This document shows, one piece after another, positions 42,401 to 55,000 of a stretch of 61,700 nucleotides of DNA. The translations under genes were made by a program, and so were the position numbers. The DNA is from Triparma columacea (lineage: Eukaryota > Sar > Bolidophyceae > Parmales > Triparmaceae): assembly GCA_030267965.1 (NCBI GenBank), contig BRYA01000314.1, positions 1,480 to 63,179 on the forward strand. Direction: 5' to 3'. The notes beneath the pieces are model-generated. The model was given only the letters and a program-made list of their open reading frames with translations, was not told the origin of the DNA and made no database searches. Positions within the stretch are counted from its first letter, which is position 1, and each line of letters opens with the position of its first letter.

Positions 42401-45400
42401 GGGGGGTAAGGAGGGAGGCGGCTTCGACGGCTTTTTCAGCAGTAGCAAGGAAGAGAAGAAGAGGAGGGAGGAGTTTCAGCGCGAGAGGGACGAGCTCATG
42501 TCCAAGTCCCACATACTGCTCCAAAAGGCAAAGGATAACGGAGGGGGGATCGGAGGGATAAAGAGAGCCGCTGACGAGAAGAAGAACGAGATGCTGACCC
42601 TGACCCCCTCGGAGGCCGTCCCGTTCATGTTCGACGTTGCCTGGGGAGCAGCTATAGGATCGATGTCCCAGATACTGGAGTTCACCGAAGACCCGAGGTG
42701 CATCGCCCTCTGCCTTCGCGGATTCGTCTACGCTGTCCGGATTGCCAGCTACAACGGAATGAACGTTGCCAGAGATACCTTCGTGAACTCCCTTGCAAAG
42801 TTTACGACTCTCGGCAGCATCAAAGAGATCAAGCAGAAGAACATCGAGTGCATCAGGGCTCTCCTGTCCATCGCGATCAGCGACGGCGACACGCTGTGCG
42901 AGAGCTGGGCCCCCGTCCTGCAGTGTATCAGCCAACTCGCGAAGCTTCAGCTCAGTGCTAGCGGGCTCGCGACGGACGACGAGCTCTTCGAGGCTGACTA
43001 CGAGAACGGCGGGGATAGAAAGGGAAGCTTCGACGCGGCGGGACTTGGGAGAGCCAGCAGCAGCATGTTCGGCGGAAATACCAGCAAGAAGGAAAAGAAG
43101 AGCCTGGCAGCCCTAGCAGCCGCGAGGCAGATGGAGCTTGAAAATGGGAGGGCTGTTTTGGAGGCCGTCAACGAAGAGCTCATCGACAAGGTCTTTGCCA
43201 ACAGCGCCAGCTTGTCCGTCGACGGTATTACTCATTTCATCAGCGAGCTCATTCAAGTTTCTGCGAGCGAGGTCGTGGGCGGGGGCAAAACCGTGGTCGC
43301 GGGAGGTGGCATGACTTCACCGGAAGGAAAGATGATGGGGGACGGGTACACGGGATCGGGGGGTGGGAGTGGTGCCAGGATATTTGCGCTGCAGAGACTG
43401 GTAGAGGTCGCGGATTTCAACATGAATGTGAGGCCGAGGATAGTGTGGACGCAAATTTGGGGGATTATGGCGAGCCACTTTGCGGTTGTTGGGTGCCACG
43501 AGAATTCAATGGTTTCCATGTACGCGATCGACAGCCTGAGACAGCTAAGTTTCAAATTCCTCGAGAAGCCTGAGCTGAAGGATTTCAACTTCCAGAGGAT
43601 TTTCTTGAAACCCTTCGTCGTGATTATGGAGAGTGCGAACAGTAGGGAAGACGTTAGGGAACTTATACTTCGGTGCGTCGACAACATGATAAGGGCGCTG
43701 GCGAAGAACATAAGGAGTGGGTGGAGAACAATCTTCAGCATTCTGATGCTTTCGGCCTCTGACAGCAGCGTGGTTATTGCCAAACTGGGTCTGGAGATTT
43801 TACACAGGCTTCTTGACGAGTGTTTGATGCAGCTCTGCAATTCCGTCGAGGATTTCCTTGCCCTAGTCAAGACGAGCCTGAGCTTCGTCTACGGTTTCTC
43901 CTCCTCCGTGTTGCCGGAGGGTCTCCAGATGCGCGCCCTCTGCTACGTGGCCTGCTGCGCAGACGCCGTCGCGAACGGCATGGTCAGCGGGGGCATCGAG
44001 GGGGGATTCGGAGGCCTGGGATACACAGGACTTGAGGGACAAAAGGAAGGAGAGAAGGGGGATGGGAGGGACGTGCAGATGTGCATATGGAAGGCCATAA
44101 TTGACGGTCTCAGCCTGGGGATGCACGAGGCTAGGGGCACCAAGGGTGGATTAGCCCAGAGGGGATGCGTGTGTACGCTGAGGGCTATACTTCTGAGACA
44201 CGGGAACATCTTTAACGCACAAGAGTGGAGGTGCATCGTGGAACAGAGCGTGAGGCCAGCCCTGCTTCGGGGGATTAGGGGGGATGGGAGCGGGACTGGG
44301 GACATGTTCTCGAAGAGTCCTTTGGACGGGGAGCTTGATGTAGTGAGGGGGACGCCTGGCAAGGTTCCGGGGGAGGAGGACGAGAGGTTCAAGAGAATTA
44401 GTATGCAGGCGCAGAGCGAGGGGAGCAGCTGCGTGAGGGTCATGGGGAAGGCCGAGGGGCTCGTTGAGGCCATGCTTTGGGATTTGAGGAGGGGTGGCGA
44501 TGGGAGCTTGGTGGAGATAGCAAGTGGGGAGGACAGGGGAGAGGGGGGAGCGGAGGAGAGCAGGGAATCATTCATCGTCGACACGGCACCTGGGGTGTTC
44601 GGACTGCTGGTTGACATCTGCGCTGCATGGTGGTTCGAGTTGGGGGAGGTAGGGAGGGTCGATTTGCTCCCCCTCTTGGTCGAGTGTTTGACCGAGTTCG
44701 ATGTCGTGTTGGACGAGGACGAGGAGGGGAGCGAAGGAGGCGAAGAGGAAGGAGAGGAGGAGGGCGCCTTCGTCCAGGGCGACGTTGTTTACTTGGAGGG
44801 CGTAGCGTACAAGGTACAGTACGTGTCATCGAACAGCGGGAAGTGCGACCTCAGGTGCATCGACGACGAGGACGGGGAGGGAATGTACGGGGTCGAGATG
44901 GGGATGCTCTCTTCGACCGGTGGGGAGAGGGGGAAGGGGGGGGAGAGGGGGAAGGTGGCGAATGGAGAAGCTGTGCTCAGGCTGGGGTTCAGGGAGATTG
45001 CTAGGGTCGGGAGGGAGGCTGGAGAGGCCGGGGTAGGAGGAGAGTGGAGGGGGGTGGTTGTGGATGTTTATGCGAAGATACTTAGGGATAACGTGGCGAA
45101 GGAGCAGGAGTGCAGGGGGAGGGTTAGGGACGGCGTGGAGGAAGTTAGGACGGCCAGGGCTGGCAGGGTCGACGAGGGGGTTTTGAGGGAGAGGATCGAA
45201 GATATGAAGAGGGTGAAGACGGCCTTTGGGGAGGGTAAGGTCCTGGAGGTAAGGGGCGGCGGGCAGGGCGTGGTTGTGGATCTTGAATTCGGAGTGCTGT
45301 ACGCGACCGAGGGTAGCGTAGAGGTGCCTCTTTGGAACAGCCTAAGCGACGACGAGGGGGATGACGATGCCACTGTTGGGGATGGGGAATACTTTCATAA

Positions 45401-46130
45401 CGAGAGCATTGACGAGAGCGTGGGGGGGATGGGGAAGATTGATTGGATGAAGGAGGGGGCGGAGAGGCTAATGACGGGATTGGCGGGTGGAGACTCGATG
45501 CAGAGGGAGATGGTAAGGAGTCTAGAGGGACTAGGGGGATGGGGAGGGGCGGAGGGGGAGAGGGATGGGAAGGTCATTTTGGATGCGTTGGAGGTTAGCA
45601 GGAGTTTTGCCATGGTGTGTGTGGAGGACGATACTTTGGTGGAGGGGTTGAGCATGGTCAGGGAGGGCAAGATCTGGGGCAGAGGAGCGTGGGGGTGCTG
45701 TGGAGGGGTGGGATTGGTCATGATGCAGGAGGCCAGCGCGACGAGGGCCAAAATTGAGGTGCTGGGTGGGTTAAGTGGAGGGGGGTGGGGAGAAAAGATG
45801 AGAGTAGAGATCATTGTGGATGTATTGGGGAAGTACTTGAGGCAGGAGAGGAAGTTGAGGGAAGGGGGAGGCTCGGGTGTTGGTGGGGAGGAGGAAGGAG
45901 GGGAGGAGGTGGGCGTGGGGGCGGCTGGGGGGACGAAGTGGTATCTGCATGCTTTCTCGGGCGTGGTCGCGGCAGCGCTTTCTAGCGTACTGAGCTTGCC
46001 AGACGAGGGGCTCGCCCATCACGCAGGAGCTCTATACCCCGCGTTGGTGGACGCCGTAGAACTTGAAGGATTGGAGGCCAGGGAGTTGGTTAAGCAAGGG
46101 TTGAGGAGGTTCGGGGGGATGATTAAGTAA
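39432..46130 (+). CDS. BIG-type Sec7 guanine-nucleotide exchange factor for ARF GTPases
   Basis: Exons 39432-40562 and 40644-46130 (81-bp intron, phase 0), up to 2205 aa. Inside the first exon, 39603-39725 has strong GT-AG sites (TACAAG|GTAAGA ... CCGTACAG|AGC), is 123 nt and stop-free; if spliced, the protein is 2164 aa. The order matches BIG/ARFGEF1: N-terminal DCB helices; a HUS box (NCMSGNTSIVYLSLRIFIELVHNFR); the Sec7 domain encoded near 41,760-42,380, with the catalytic glutamate in FRLPGEAQKIDRIMEKFA and AFSIIMLNTDLHNP; then HDS regions. The C-terminal third has an inserted acidic segment (VDLLPLL...EEGSEGGEEEGEEEG). It would activate ARF1-class GTPases at the trans-Golgi for coat recruitment. 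Confidence 0.93.
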
Positions 46131-46736
46131 TGTAAGGGAGAATGGTTGAGTGTATATTCGTGTTTGGTAATAAAATAAGAGGCGCATGTGTGAGGAAAGA
46201 AAGGATGTTATGATTTTGAGAGAATAACATGGGAATTCCGAGGGATTCCTAGGGAGGGAGTAGGGATCAAGATTCTGCCCTCAATTTTCCCATTGATTTT
46301 TCTCCACGGGTCTCTCTCTCTCTCCCTTCATCTTTGAAAGTAAGTTACAATGTTTTTGATTGATATACAGTTATATATGTACGCGCTATACCGTAATATA
46401 CTATAACATACATCATTTACGTCATAATTAGAAATATAATTGAGACAACACACATCGGGAAAGCGGGGAGGGACCATGTTGAGGACCATATTGGTTGTGA
46501 ACTCACTTCTAACTCACTCCTAACTCATCCTAAGTCACTCCTAAGGCTCACTCAGTACGCACTCACTCCTCCCACCAAAAAGCACACAAAACAGTACATA
46601 ATAAGACCCTATCCCCTAGCTATATTCATCTTAGATAAGACAGAAAGATAAGACGGAAAGATAAGGCAACAGATAAGACAGCCAGAGCCAGATAAGACGG
46701 CAATAAGACAGCAATATCAATATATCATATATAGCC
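46131..46736 (+). promoter_or_regulatory. intergenic region with short promoter repeats upstream of TFIIS
   Basis: 606 bp between the BIG stop and the TFIIS start. 46310-46450 is AT-rich. 46499-46575 is a run of degenerate AACTCACTCCT units. 46630-46720 holds about seven degenerate GATAAGACAG / GATAAGACGG units ending just before the ATG at 46737. The second array contains repeated GATAAG, the core recognised by GATA-type factors, but it could equally be a transcribed leader repeat. No gene seen. Confidence 0.5.
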
Positions 46737-48007
46737 ATGGACGACAGAGTTAAAGAACTAGCCTCTCAGCTCAAGCAGTCCCAAGATAAGGCATCTAAGT
46801 ATTCCCCCCCAATGGGCGTCCTAACGCAGGTGGCTGCGCTCCCAGACAGCGCTATAACAATTGCGATCCTCTCATCCACCCAAATAGGCAAGGTGGTCAA
46901 CGGCCTCAAGTCGGAGGAAAGCAAGGCCAAGTGGGGGGAAGAGACGGCGGCTATGGCCAAGTCCATCGTGAAGAAGTGGAAGAAGCTGGCCAAGACTACT
47001 CCTACACCGTCCAAGCCAAAGGCACCAGTAATGCAGGCAAAGAAGGAGGTGAGGGGTGGGAAGGAGCGTGCAAACGAGACCAGATTGAACGAGGAGAGCC
47101 AAAAAGAAGCAAAGAGACAATATCAAGATCGGCAACTCGCCGCCCTCCCCTCCCAAGCCAATGTGCAAACCTTCATTCGTTACATAGTACTCACCATACG
47201 CCCGACCCCTTTTTGCCGTTCGCTTCTCACAAAGCAGCCCGCCACCACCGTCACAACCACCACCACCCCCGCCAAGTGTGAGGTGGTCGCACCCTCCTCT
47301 GACCCCTCCCTCATGTCCCTCAAAGCCTACGCCGACACCCTTTCCCCCTCCCTCCGCGGCAAGGTTGTCATGAACCTTCGAGCCGCCCTCCTCAGCGGCG
47401 TCACCGGCACCCCCCAAGAGATGCTTAAAAGCGAGACCCCAGAGGCCATCGGTAAGATGGCGTGCGACTGCGCCAAGGCCGTTGAGGAGGCCATGAGGGT
47501 CGCGTTCCCCAACTTCTGCAAGGAGTACGTGGCCAAGGCCAGGCAGCTGACGTTCAACGCCAAGAAGAACGGGGACCTCGCCGCCAACGTCCTCGTGGGA
47601 TTCGTCGAGGCGAAGGAGCTCGTGGCGATGACCCCCGACCAGCTGGCGACGAAGGAGAAGCTGGCTTTGCTCGAGAGCAAGAAGAAGCTAATCGAGGACG
47701 CTCGAAGGCTGGACTGGGAGACTGAGAACGAGGACAAAATCAACGAGCAGGCGGGGATCACGGGGGACCTACTGCAGGCGAGCCTCTTCACGTGCGGGAG
47801 GTGCAAGAGCATCAAGACCACGAGCACGCAGAAACAGACCAGGTCAGCAGATGAACCCATGACCGTATTCGTACATTGTAAGGTGAGTGTCTGTCTGTCT
47901 GTCTGTCTGTCTGGGGGGGGGGGGAGGGGATTTAGGGGACTGACTCCTGCCGTACCACTCTCTCGCGCGAAAATACTTAGAACTGCGGCAACAGGTGGAA
48001 GTGCTAG
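46737..48007 (+). CDS. transcription elongation factor TFIIS (3 exons)
   Basis: Exons 46737-47048, 47238-47882 and 47981-48007; the sum is 984 nt, 327 aa. The 189-nt first intron is a multiple of three and stop-free; it is judged an intron by its GTGAGG donor, pyrimidine-rich acceptor, and a linker otherwise 63 residues too long. Residues ~1-90 are the TFIIS N-terminal (LW/TND) helical bundle. The central domain includes LSPSLRGKVVMNLRAALLSG and an AMTPDQLAT-like motif. The C-terminal zinc ribbon has FTCGRCKS, the acidic hairpin SADEPMT and HCKNCGNRWKC, completed only by the 27-nt last exon. TFIIS enters the Pol II secondary channel; its Asp-Glu pair stimulates RNA cleavage to rescue stalled polymerase. 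Both acids and all four Cys are present. Confidence 0.9.
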
Positions 48008-49008
48008 ATCGTTGGAGTCAGAAGGGAAATATAACAAACTTTGTTTAACGAGAAAGAAACTCTCTTTCCGTAAAGGTTATTTAAAGTAATGTATTTTGTT
48101 TAAAGTGGCTTGGGGGTGAGGGGGAGGCGGGGGGGGAGCAGAGAGCGGATAGAATTGTCGATGGACGGGCCGAAGTCTTTAGCTTAGTGTTCCGAACCTC
48201 ATCCTTGCTGCCAGTCCGTCAAGCTCCCCCACGCAGAAGTCCTTAACACCCCGACTCCCCGAAGTTGGCTGAAAGTCGCTCATCTTACCGTGTTGTTCCT
48301 TCCGTCACACCGTCCGTTCCCGTTCCTGTTCACTTCTCCCCCTTCCTTTAAGTAGCGATCATTGATGGCGGAAATTGAAATCGCAGCGTCTATACCATTT
48401 TCTCACCTCAACCTTCAACCCCCACAAGGAAATAAATCGAGAGTGTTTTTTGAGCCGTTTTTAAACTGTTGCTGCTGCAGGTGAGAACAATATGGGACTA
48501 CAGGAGAGGCTGGCGGGCTGTCTTTCATTTCTTCGTAAGAACTGATTTCAATTGCGCGTTTTGGTGTTTTAAAAGGGTCATGAGAGCTTGCTGAGAGTTC
48601 GGCAATCTCGAGAACCTGTCTGAATATGTCAAAATTTTGCCTCCCCTTGAAAGCATTAGACAATCTGGAGGACGTTAGGTCCGAAAGTAACACAGGGGAT
48701 TAGTTGAGATGGTTGGACGACGTAACCCTAGCCCTAGCCAAGAAGACTCATGAAGAAGCTGTTAGTCGAAGTTTGGGATTACCTAATTTCATCTTGCAAG
48801 ATCCTAATAGGGGCGATATTCTATACAATGCACACGCGAAGGGAAGCTATCGACACCTAACAACAATCCCGGCACGGGGGTGGGCGCCCTATTTTTAGTG
48901 AGAACTATTATGGTCGACATGTTGGCTCACACTTTCACCCCGTAACCCCATCCCTATCCTCATCCGTAGATTAAGTTCACAAGACAAGGAAAAAGATTTG
49001 AAGGCGAT
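48008..49008. other. intergenic region, no firm gene
   Basis: About 1 kb between TFIIS and the giant START/membrane gene. It begins with the TFIIS 3' flank. Two short open stretches exist (48415-48693 on minus, 48704-48898 on plus), but neither has an ATG at its start nor any recognisable motif. A poly-G tract lies near 48120-48140. The last ~100 bp is presumably the promoter and leader for the gene starting at 49009. Confidence 0.4.
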
Positions 49009-52000
49009 ATGAGTGGTAACGCTCCTGTTAAGAGTGAACGAAGAGAAATCGGTCATGGCATCCCAACAGAACCCATGCGCTTGAACATCTCAAGACAGGT
49101 GCTCGAGAGGACTTCAACAAGCGGAGAAGGTGAGATAAGAGTGACTGGGGGGGTCTTGAGGGCGATAAAGCGGAGGAGGGAGTGCGGTTGGCGCGAGAAG
49201 GGGGTGGACAACTTGAAGTGGGACAAAATATATTCTCCATCTACCGCTAGCTCACTCAGCACTCCCTAACGCAGGACATACCTCTAATCACAATAGATCG
49301 GCGGGAGATGGGGGGGGAGGGGATCGACTCATTTCTGGGAAAGTCTCTAACGAACTCCCTGACGGCAATGTCGATGTCGATTTTGACAAAACCCCTCCCA
49401 CCACCGAGCCGACATTTCACCCAAGTTCAGACACTGATGTGGATCTAAAAGGTAAGCAAAGGGCAAGGCGGCGTTGTTGGTGGGGTCTGGGAGAAGGATG
49501 AGGGAGGGGCGATGACTACTTCCGTTCCCGGAGAATGCACAATTTTATAGCTCACCAACGAAATCTCATTGACGTCATTTGTTCACCCCCGCAGAGATGA
49601 ATGGGAGTGACGCAAAGGTTTGGGCGCAGAGCAATGTAGAAGACCCCCTTAATTATAAGGGAGACCCAACGCCGTCAGAGGGCGCCAAGGGGACTGAGAT
49701 TTCAAGTGAGAAAAAGAAGGAAGTCTCGAGGATGGTTAAGCACGACGCATACGCGGAATGGGCTGAGCGAGGTGAGTTCGGGTAGTTTGGGCTGCCTAGG
49801 GAGGTGGGGGTGAAGGAGAGGCTGCTTTCGGCGCTTATAGGGCAGTTGAGGTCCGTCAACTTTCATCCATGCAAACTCTGCTAATCTCATCGCCAAACGC
49901 ACCGTCACGATGTAACCACGCTTACCATCACAGCAGGGCCTCGAGGCGGTTATCATACTCAAGTATTACCTCAAGAGGGATCTCTCTCTGAAGGTGACGG
50001 AGTCTTGCTGCCGTCGCAGGTCGCCAGTACAAGCGAGGGTATGCAATTAAACACGTCAAGTGAGATGACTGCGCTCAACATTAAAGCTGAGGGAGTTGAA
50101 AGAGGTGAGATAAGGGTAGATGCTGGTCTACGGCGACCGCATGGGATCCGTCTCCGGCGACTGCGTGGGTTCCGTCTGCGGCGACCACATGGGGCGCTTC
50201 TGCGGCGCATGGGTTCCGTCTCCGGCGACCGCATGGGTGCCGTCTCCGGCGACCGCATGGGGCGCTTCTGCGGCGACCACATGGGTTCCGTCTCTGGCGA
50301 CCGCGTGGGGCACTTGATATGCTACACAGAAACAAGGAGCACGCGTTGAAATCTCTTCATGTTGACTAACATAACAAACACCATAATCGCCATTACCGCA
50401 GACTCTGAAAATGGTCATGAGGACGCCGGACGAGGTGAGTTGTGCGTTGAGAGCTGGAAAAGAAAAACACATTTTAATACTCTAGGGGAGAGCGGGAGAG
50501 TCGCGGGAGGGCGCGTCGAAACTTTGTAGTTTTTCCTCACCGCCTGCGTGCGGAACGCGCGGAGCCGTTCGTGGAGGGCCTGGCCCTCGGCGTCGAGCTC
50601 GACGGGCGGCGGCCTCGGCGCACGCGTTCGCGCCGGTCTGCGGCGACCGCATTGGATCTGTCTCTGGCGACCGCGTGGGTTCTGTCTGCGGCGACCACAT
50701 GGGGCGCGCTTCTGCGGCGACCGCTGGGTTCCGTCTCCGGCGACCGCATGGGTTCTGTCTCTGGCGACTGCGCGGGGCGCTTGATATGCTACACAGAAAC
50801 GAGAAGCACACGTTGAAATCTCTTCATGTTGACTAACATAATAAACACCATAATCGCCATTACCGCAGACTCCAAAAACCGCCACGAGGATGCCGGACAA
50901 GGTAAGTTGTGCGTCGAGAGCCGGAAGAGAGAAAGGACAGTTTAATACTATAGGAGAGAGCGGGAGAGTCGCGGGAGGACGCGTTAAAACTTTGTATTTT
51001 TCTCACCGCCTGCGTGCGGAACGCGCGGAGCCGTTCGCGGAGGGCCTAGCCCTCGGTGTCGAGCTCGACGGGCGGCAGCCGCCGCGCATGCGTGCGCGCG
51101 CCGGTCTGCGGCGACCGCATTGGATCTGTCTCTGGTGACCGCGTGGGTTCTGTCTGCGGCGACCACATGGGGCGCTTCTCCGGCGACCGCTGGGTTCCGT
51201 CTCCGGCGACCGCACGAGTTCCGTCTCCGGCGACCGCGTGGGTTCCGTCTCCGGCGACCGCGTGGGGCGCTTGATATGCTACACAGAAACGAGGAGCACA
51301 CGTTGAAATCTCTTCATGTTGACTAACATAACAAACACCATAATCGCCATTACCGCAGACTCTGAAAATGGTCATGAGGACGCCGGACGAGGTGAGTTGT
51401 GCATTGAGCGCCGTAAGAGAGAAAGGACATATTGATACCCTAGAAGAGAGTGGGAGAGTCGTGGGAGAGCGCGTTGAAACTTTGTAGTTTTTTTCTCACT
51501 TTTGCAATGTGTTTGTGTTGTCCCCTTCACAGTCTCTAAATCTGAAATCTCTCACGAGGACGCTGGACGAGACCAAGGTAAGTTCGTTTCAGGGGGTTGT
51601 AGGGGGGGAGACCCTTGTAGTTTTTCTTCACCGCCTGCGTGCGGAACGCGCGGAACGCGCGGAGCCGTTTGCGGAGGGCCTGGCCCTCGGCGTCAAAAAC
51701 GGGCGGCGGCCGCGGCACACACGCGCACGCGCCAGTCTGCAACGACCGCATGGGATCATTCTCAGGCGACCGAATGGGTTCCATCTGCGGCGACCGCATG
51801 GGGCGCTTCTGCGGCGACCGCATGGGGCGCTTCTGCGGCGACCGCATGGGGCGCGCTTCTGCGGCGACCACATGGGTTCCGTCTGCGGCGACCGCACGAG
51901 TTCCGTCTCCGGCGACCGCATGTGTTCCGTCTCCAGCGACCGCGTGGGGCGCTTGATATGCTACACAGAAACGAGGAGCACACGTTTTCATGTTGACTAA

Positions 52001-55000
52001 CATAACAAACACCATAATCGCCATTACCGCAGACTCCAAAAACCGCCACGAGGACGCCGGACGAGGTGAGTTGTGCGTCGAGAGCCGGAAGAGATAAAGG
52101 ACAATTTAATACTCTAGGAGAGAGCAGGAGAGTTGAGGGAGGACGCGTTGAAACTTTGTATCTTTTTCTCACTTTTACAACAATGTTGTCCCCTTCACAG
52201 TCTCTAAAAGCTCTCACGAGGATGCCAGACGAGGTAAGTTTGGGTAGTCATGTAGACGAAAAGTAGAGTATTTTGATTGTTCAGGGGAGGGCTGGGAAGT
52301 CGTTCTGAGGGAGATTCAGATTCTTGCCTTTTTTTGACCCTTTCACCAAAAATTCGTCCAAAACCATCCCCAGAAATTTCTGGCCATACTCATCTTCAAC
52401 CTGGACATGAAAATTTAAACGCCGAAGTTTTTGACGATCCCTTAAACGGTGGAATAGCAGGCGAGAACAATCTAAGCGCTATACCACCTGCTGTCGGGTA
52501 TTCGACTCCCGGCCGCACGCCAATCGGCCTTGCGACTGTCAGCCACGCCACTGCCGCTCAGTCCATGACATTAGATCCTGACAACACCGTCAGGAACAAA
52601 GACCCCCCGCAGTCCCTCTCTAGCCCCGATCACGCCTCTTCCACTACGCAAGGACCAGTTGATATCGATTACGCAGCTCTTGGACCCGAGCAAGGCAAAC
52701 TCGTGAAGCTTCTTGAGGAGAGAGGAGCAGTTGAAGGCCTCATAGACAACTCTACCGGCGTCGATGTGAAGATTATGGAGCTCGCTGATGTCTTCCACAA
52801 CGAGCGTGACAAGATCATTGACTTTCTCCTCACCGATTGTGAGCAGGGCAACTTCCGAAGGAAGACCCTCCAGGAGTATGATGAAAAGGAAGGAGTCGTT
52901 CATAGACTTGGCTACTGGCAGCACTACAGCAGCGGGAATAAGTTTGTCGAATTTCTCCTCGACGTCAAAGTCGTATCTCCTGACAAATCGACGAACATTA
53001 TGGAGTTGGCACCCCTTGATGAGGATGACCTTTCTGATGAGGCAAATGCGATGCTTGTCGAAATTCTAGCGTCAATAAAGACCAAGACTGTCAAGCGAGG
53101 TGTCATTAAGGGCAAGCTCAGCTTCACTGACTTTGAGTTTGGACAAACTGCAGTCACCGTGGTGGGAACTCTCAAGGCAGAGGAGAGGTCAACAGAAATG
53201 AAATCAGAAGTTGATGTTCGCACAGTCAAAAACTTTAAATCTGGCATTGGAAGGAAAATAAGCAGCATCAGCAGTGTCAAGAAAGGAGCTTTCAAGGATG
53301 TCTTTGTCTCATTGAAGGGAATTCTAGATGAGGTCAGGAAGGAGTTTAGACAGCCTGCAGTCATTGACAAGCGGAGGAAGGCGCACTTTGTGGAGGAGGT
53401 CATGCCCAATGTGCCAACTCTTACTGAGGAAGAGGACAGGATGCTGGAAAGTGTTGCAGGGCTGGAGGAGAAACTCTACAAGAAGGGAAAGAGAGTCAAG
53501 GGGACACTGAAGGAGGGTATTGACAAGTTCCTGTGGAGAGAGGGGGACAATGTGTGGGCAGCCTTTGGGGTCATTGTAGACAAGTCAGCGAAGGGTGTAT
53601 TGGCAGAGCAATTTCTGCTTGACACATTCGCGCGATCTGAGAAACACTCCGTAAAAGAAGGGAACTTGCCAAGGGCAATCAGGAAGGATGTTGGCGGAAC
53701 TAGAAGCTTGCACTATCATTTTGGTGTGAAGGTCCCTGCCGCAACCAATCGACTCTTCGAGAATTGGTTTGTGTGGAAGGAGGTCAAACTTGAGAATGGC
53801 CAGACTTCCTACATGGTAGCTTTTGTGCCGCTGACAGAGTACCCTCGAGGAGGCCACAAGGACCTCAGTAAGGAAGGATTTGTGCTAGCAGAGACTACAG
53901 GTGTCTACTTCTTCAATGAGATTGCCCCAAATGTCTGTAGAGTGACACGTATTCAAACAGTTGATCTGAAATTTAGTGGCATTCATAAGACAGTGATGGA
54001 CAATGCCATTGACTACCTTGCAAAGAATCAGCTTGTTGAGGCCAACAGGTTGCAGAAGAAGTTCAGGAGGAACGGGAAGGAGGTTGATGCTGAGGTCAGG
54101 GGGGCCTTGGCGGAGAAGATGAGGGAGGGTGTTGAGTTGGAGGAGGACCAGAAGAAGGTGTTTGGGGAGTTGGAGGAGCTATTTGGTAGGGAGGAGGAAG
54201 AAGGGTGGGGGCCTCTTGAGTCACCTTATGGGGGAGTGAAGATGGAGATCAAGTACAGTCAGCAGAAGAAGGGTGAGAGGAGCATTGCACTTGGGAGAGC
54301 TTATGGAAATGCAGACTGTACAGCAGAGGAGGCAGCAGCTTGGTACTTTGAGTACTGTGGCAGGGAGAGAAATACTCTTGGTTTCCAGGCTGGCGATCTT
54401 GCCCGGCTTGAAGTAAGAAAGGGAGTGCAAAGGAGAAACGAGAAACTGATTGCGTCAGTCAAGAAGTTTCCTTTGCTGCTCAATAACAGAGAATTTGTCT
54501 TTAGAAATCTGTGGAAAAAGAACAAAAATGACAGTTTCTCTGTTGGCTCTCGACCAAGCAACGATGAGATTGATTACGGTGGAGAAATAAAAAATGTAGT
54601 CAGAGCAGAAGGCAGAGGACTGCTTATAGCAACCAACATCAGCAAAGAAGGAGGGATAGCGCATTGTAAGCTTGATTTCAAACAGCACTTGGATGCAGGC
54701 GGTTTCATCCCCCTAAAACTTGTCGAGAAAAAAATTCCAAAGCAACTGCAAATCTTACACGAGATTCAAGAAACTTTCCAGAAAGATGAAGAGGTTGATA
54801 AAGCTGCACTGGCCTCTCTTGCCAACATCATCAAGAATGAACACCAAGTTTATACTGATGAGGAGAAGGTTGCACTCAGGAAGGGGAAAGAGTTCTATGA
54901 GAAGTGCAAGGTGGATAAGAACTTTGATGATCTGAAGAGTCCTGATGAGAGGGTCAAGATGAAGCTAGTTCATGTGGATGGGGCGAGCAGTGGGACTGGC

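Larger units (their letters stand above)
50105..52200 (+). repeat. duplicated micro-exon/intron cassette array
   Basis: Five micro-exons of 33 nt and one of 45 nt sit in repeated surroundings. Introns 50105-50401, 50435-50868, 50902-51358 and 51578-52032 share a 3' block beginning CTTGATATGCTACACAGAAA and ending CATTACCGCAG. Introns 50435-50868, 50902-51358 and 51578-52032 share a CCGCCTGCGTGCGGAACGCG block. Introns 51392-51532 and 52066-52200 share an end TTGTCCCCTTCACAG. The GTGAGTTGTGCGTCGAGAGC-like 5' block recurs after several exons. This is tandem segmental duplication of exon plus intron. Confidence 0.85.

Noticed and set aside
48415..48693. 92-codon minus-strand open frame
   Set aside because: No ATG at its start, no recognisable motif, no neighbouring exon that extends it.
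48704..48898. 64-codon plus-strand open frame
   Set aside because: Begins with TTG; the nearest ATG is in another frame and soon meets a stop. Could be an untranslated exon, but nothing shows it.
50081..52039. Many overlapping open frames on both strands with GDRMGSVS- or SPETEPMR-like repeats
   Set aside because: These are readings of the 24-bp intronic minisatellites; no start context, and the micro-exon model explains the region.
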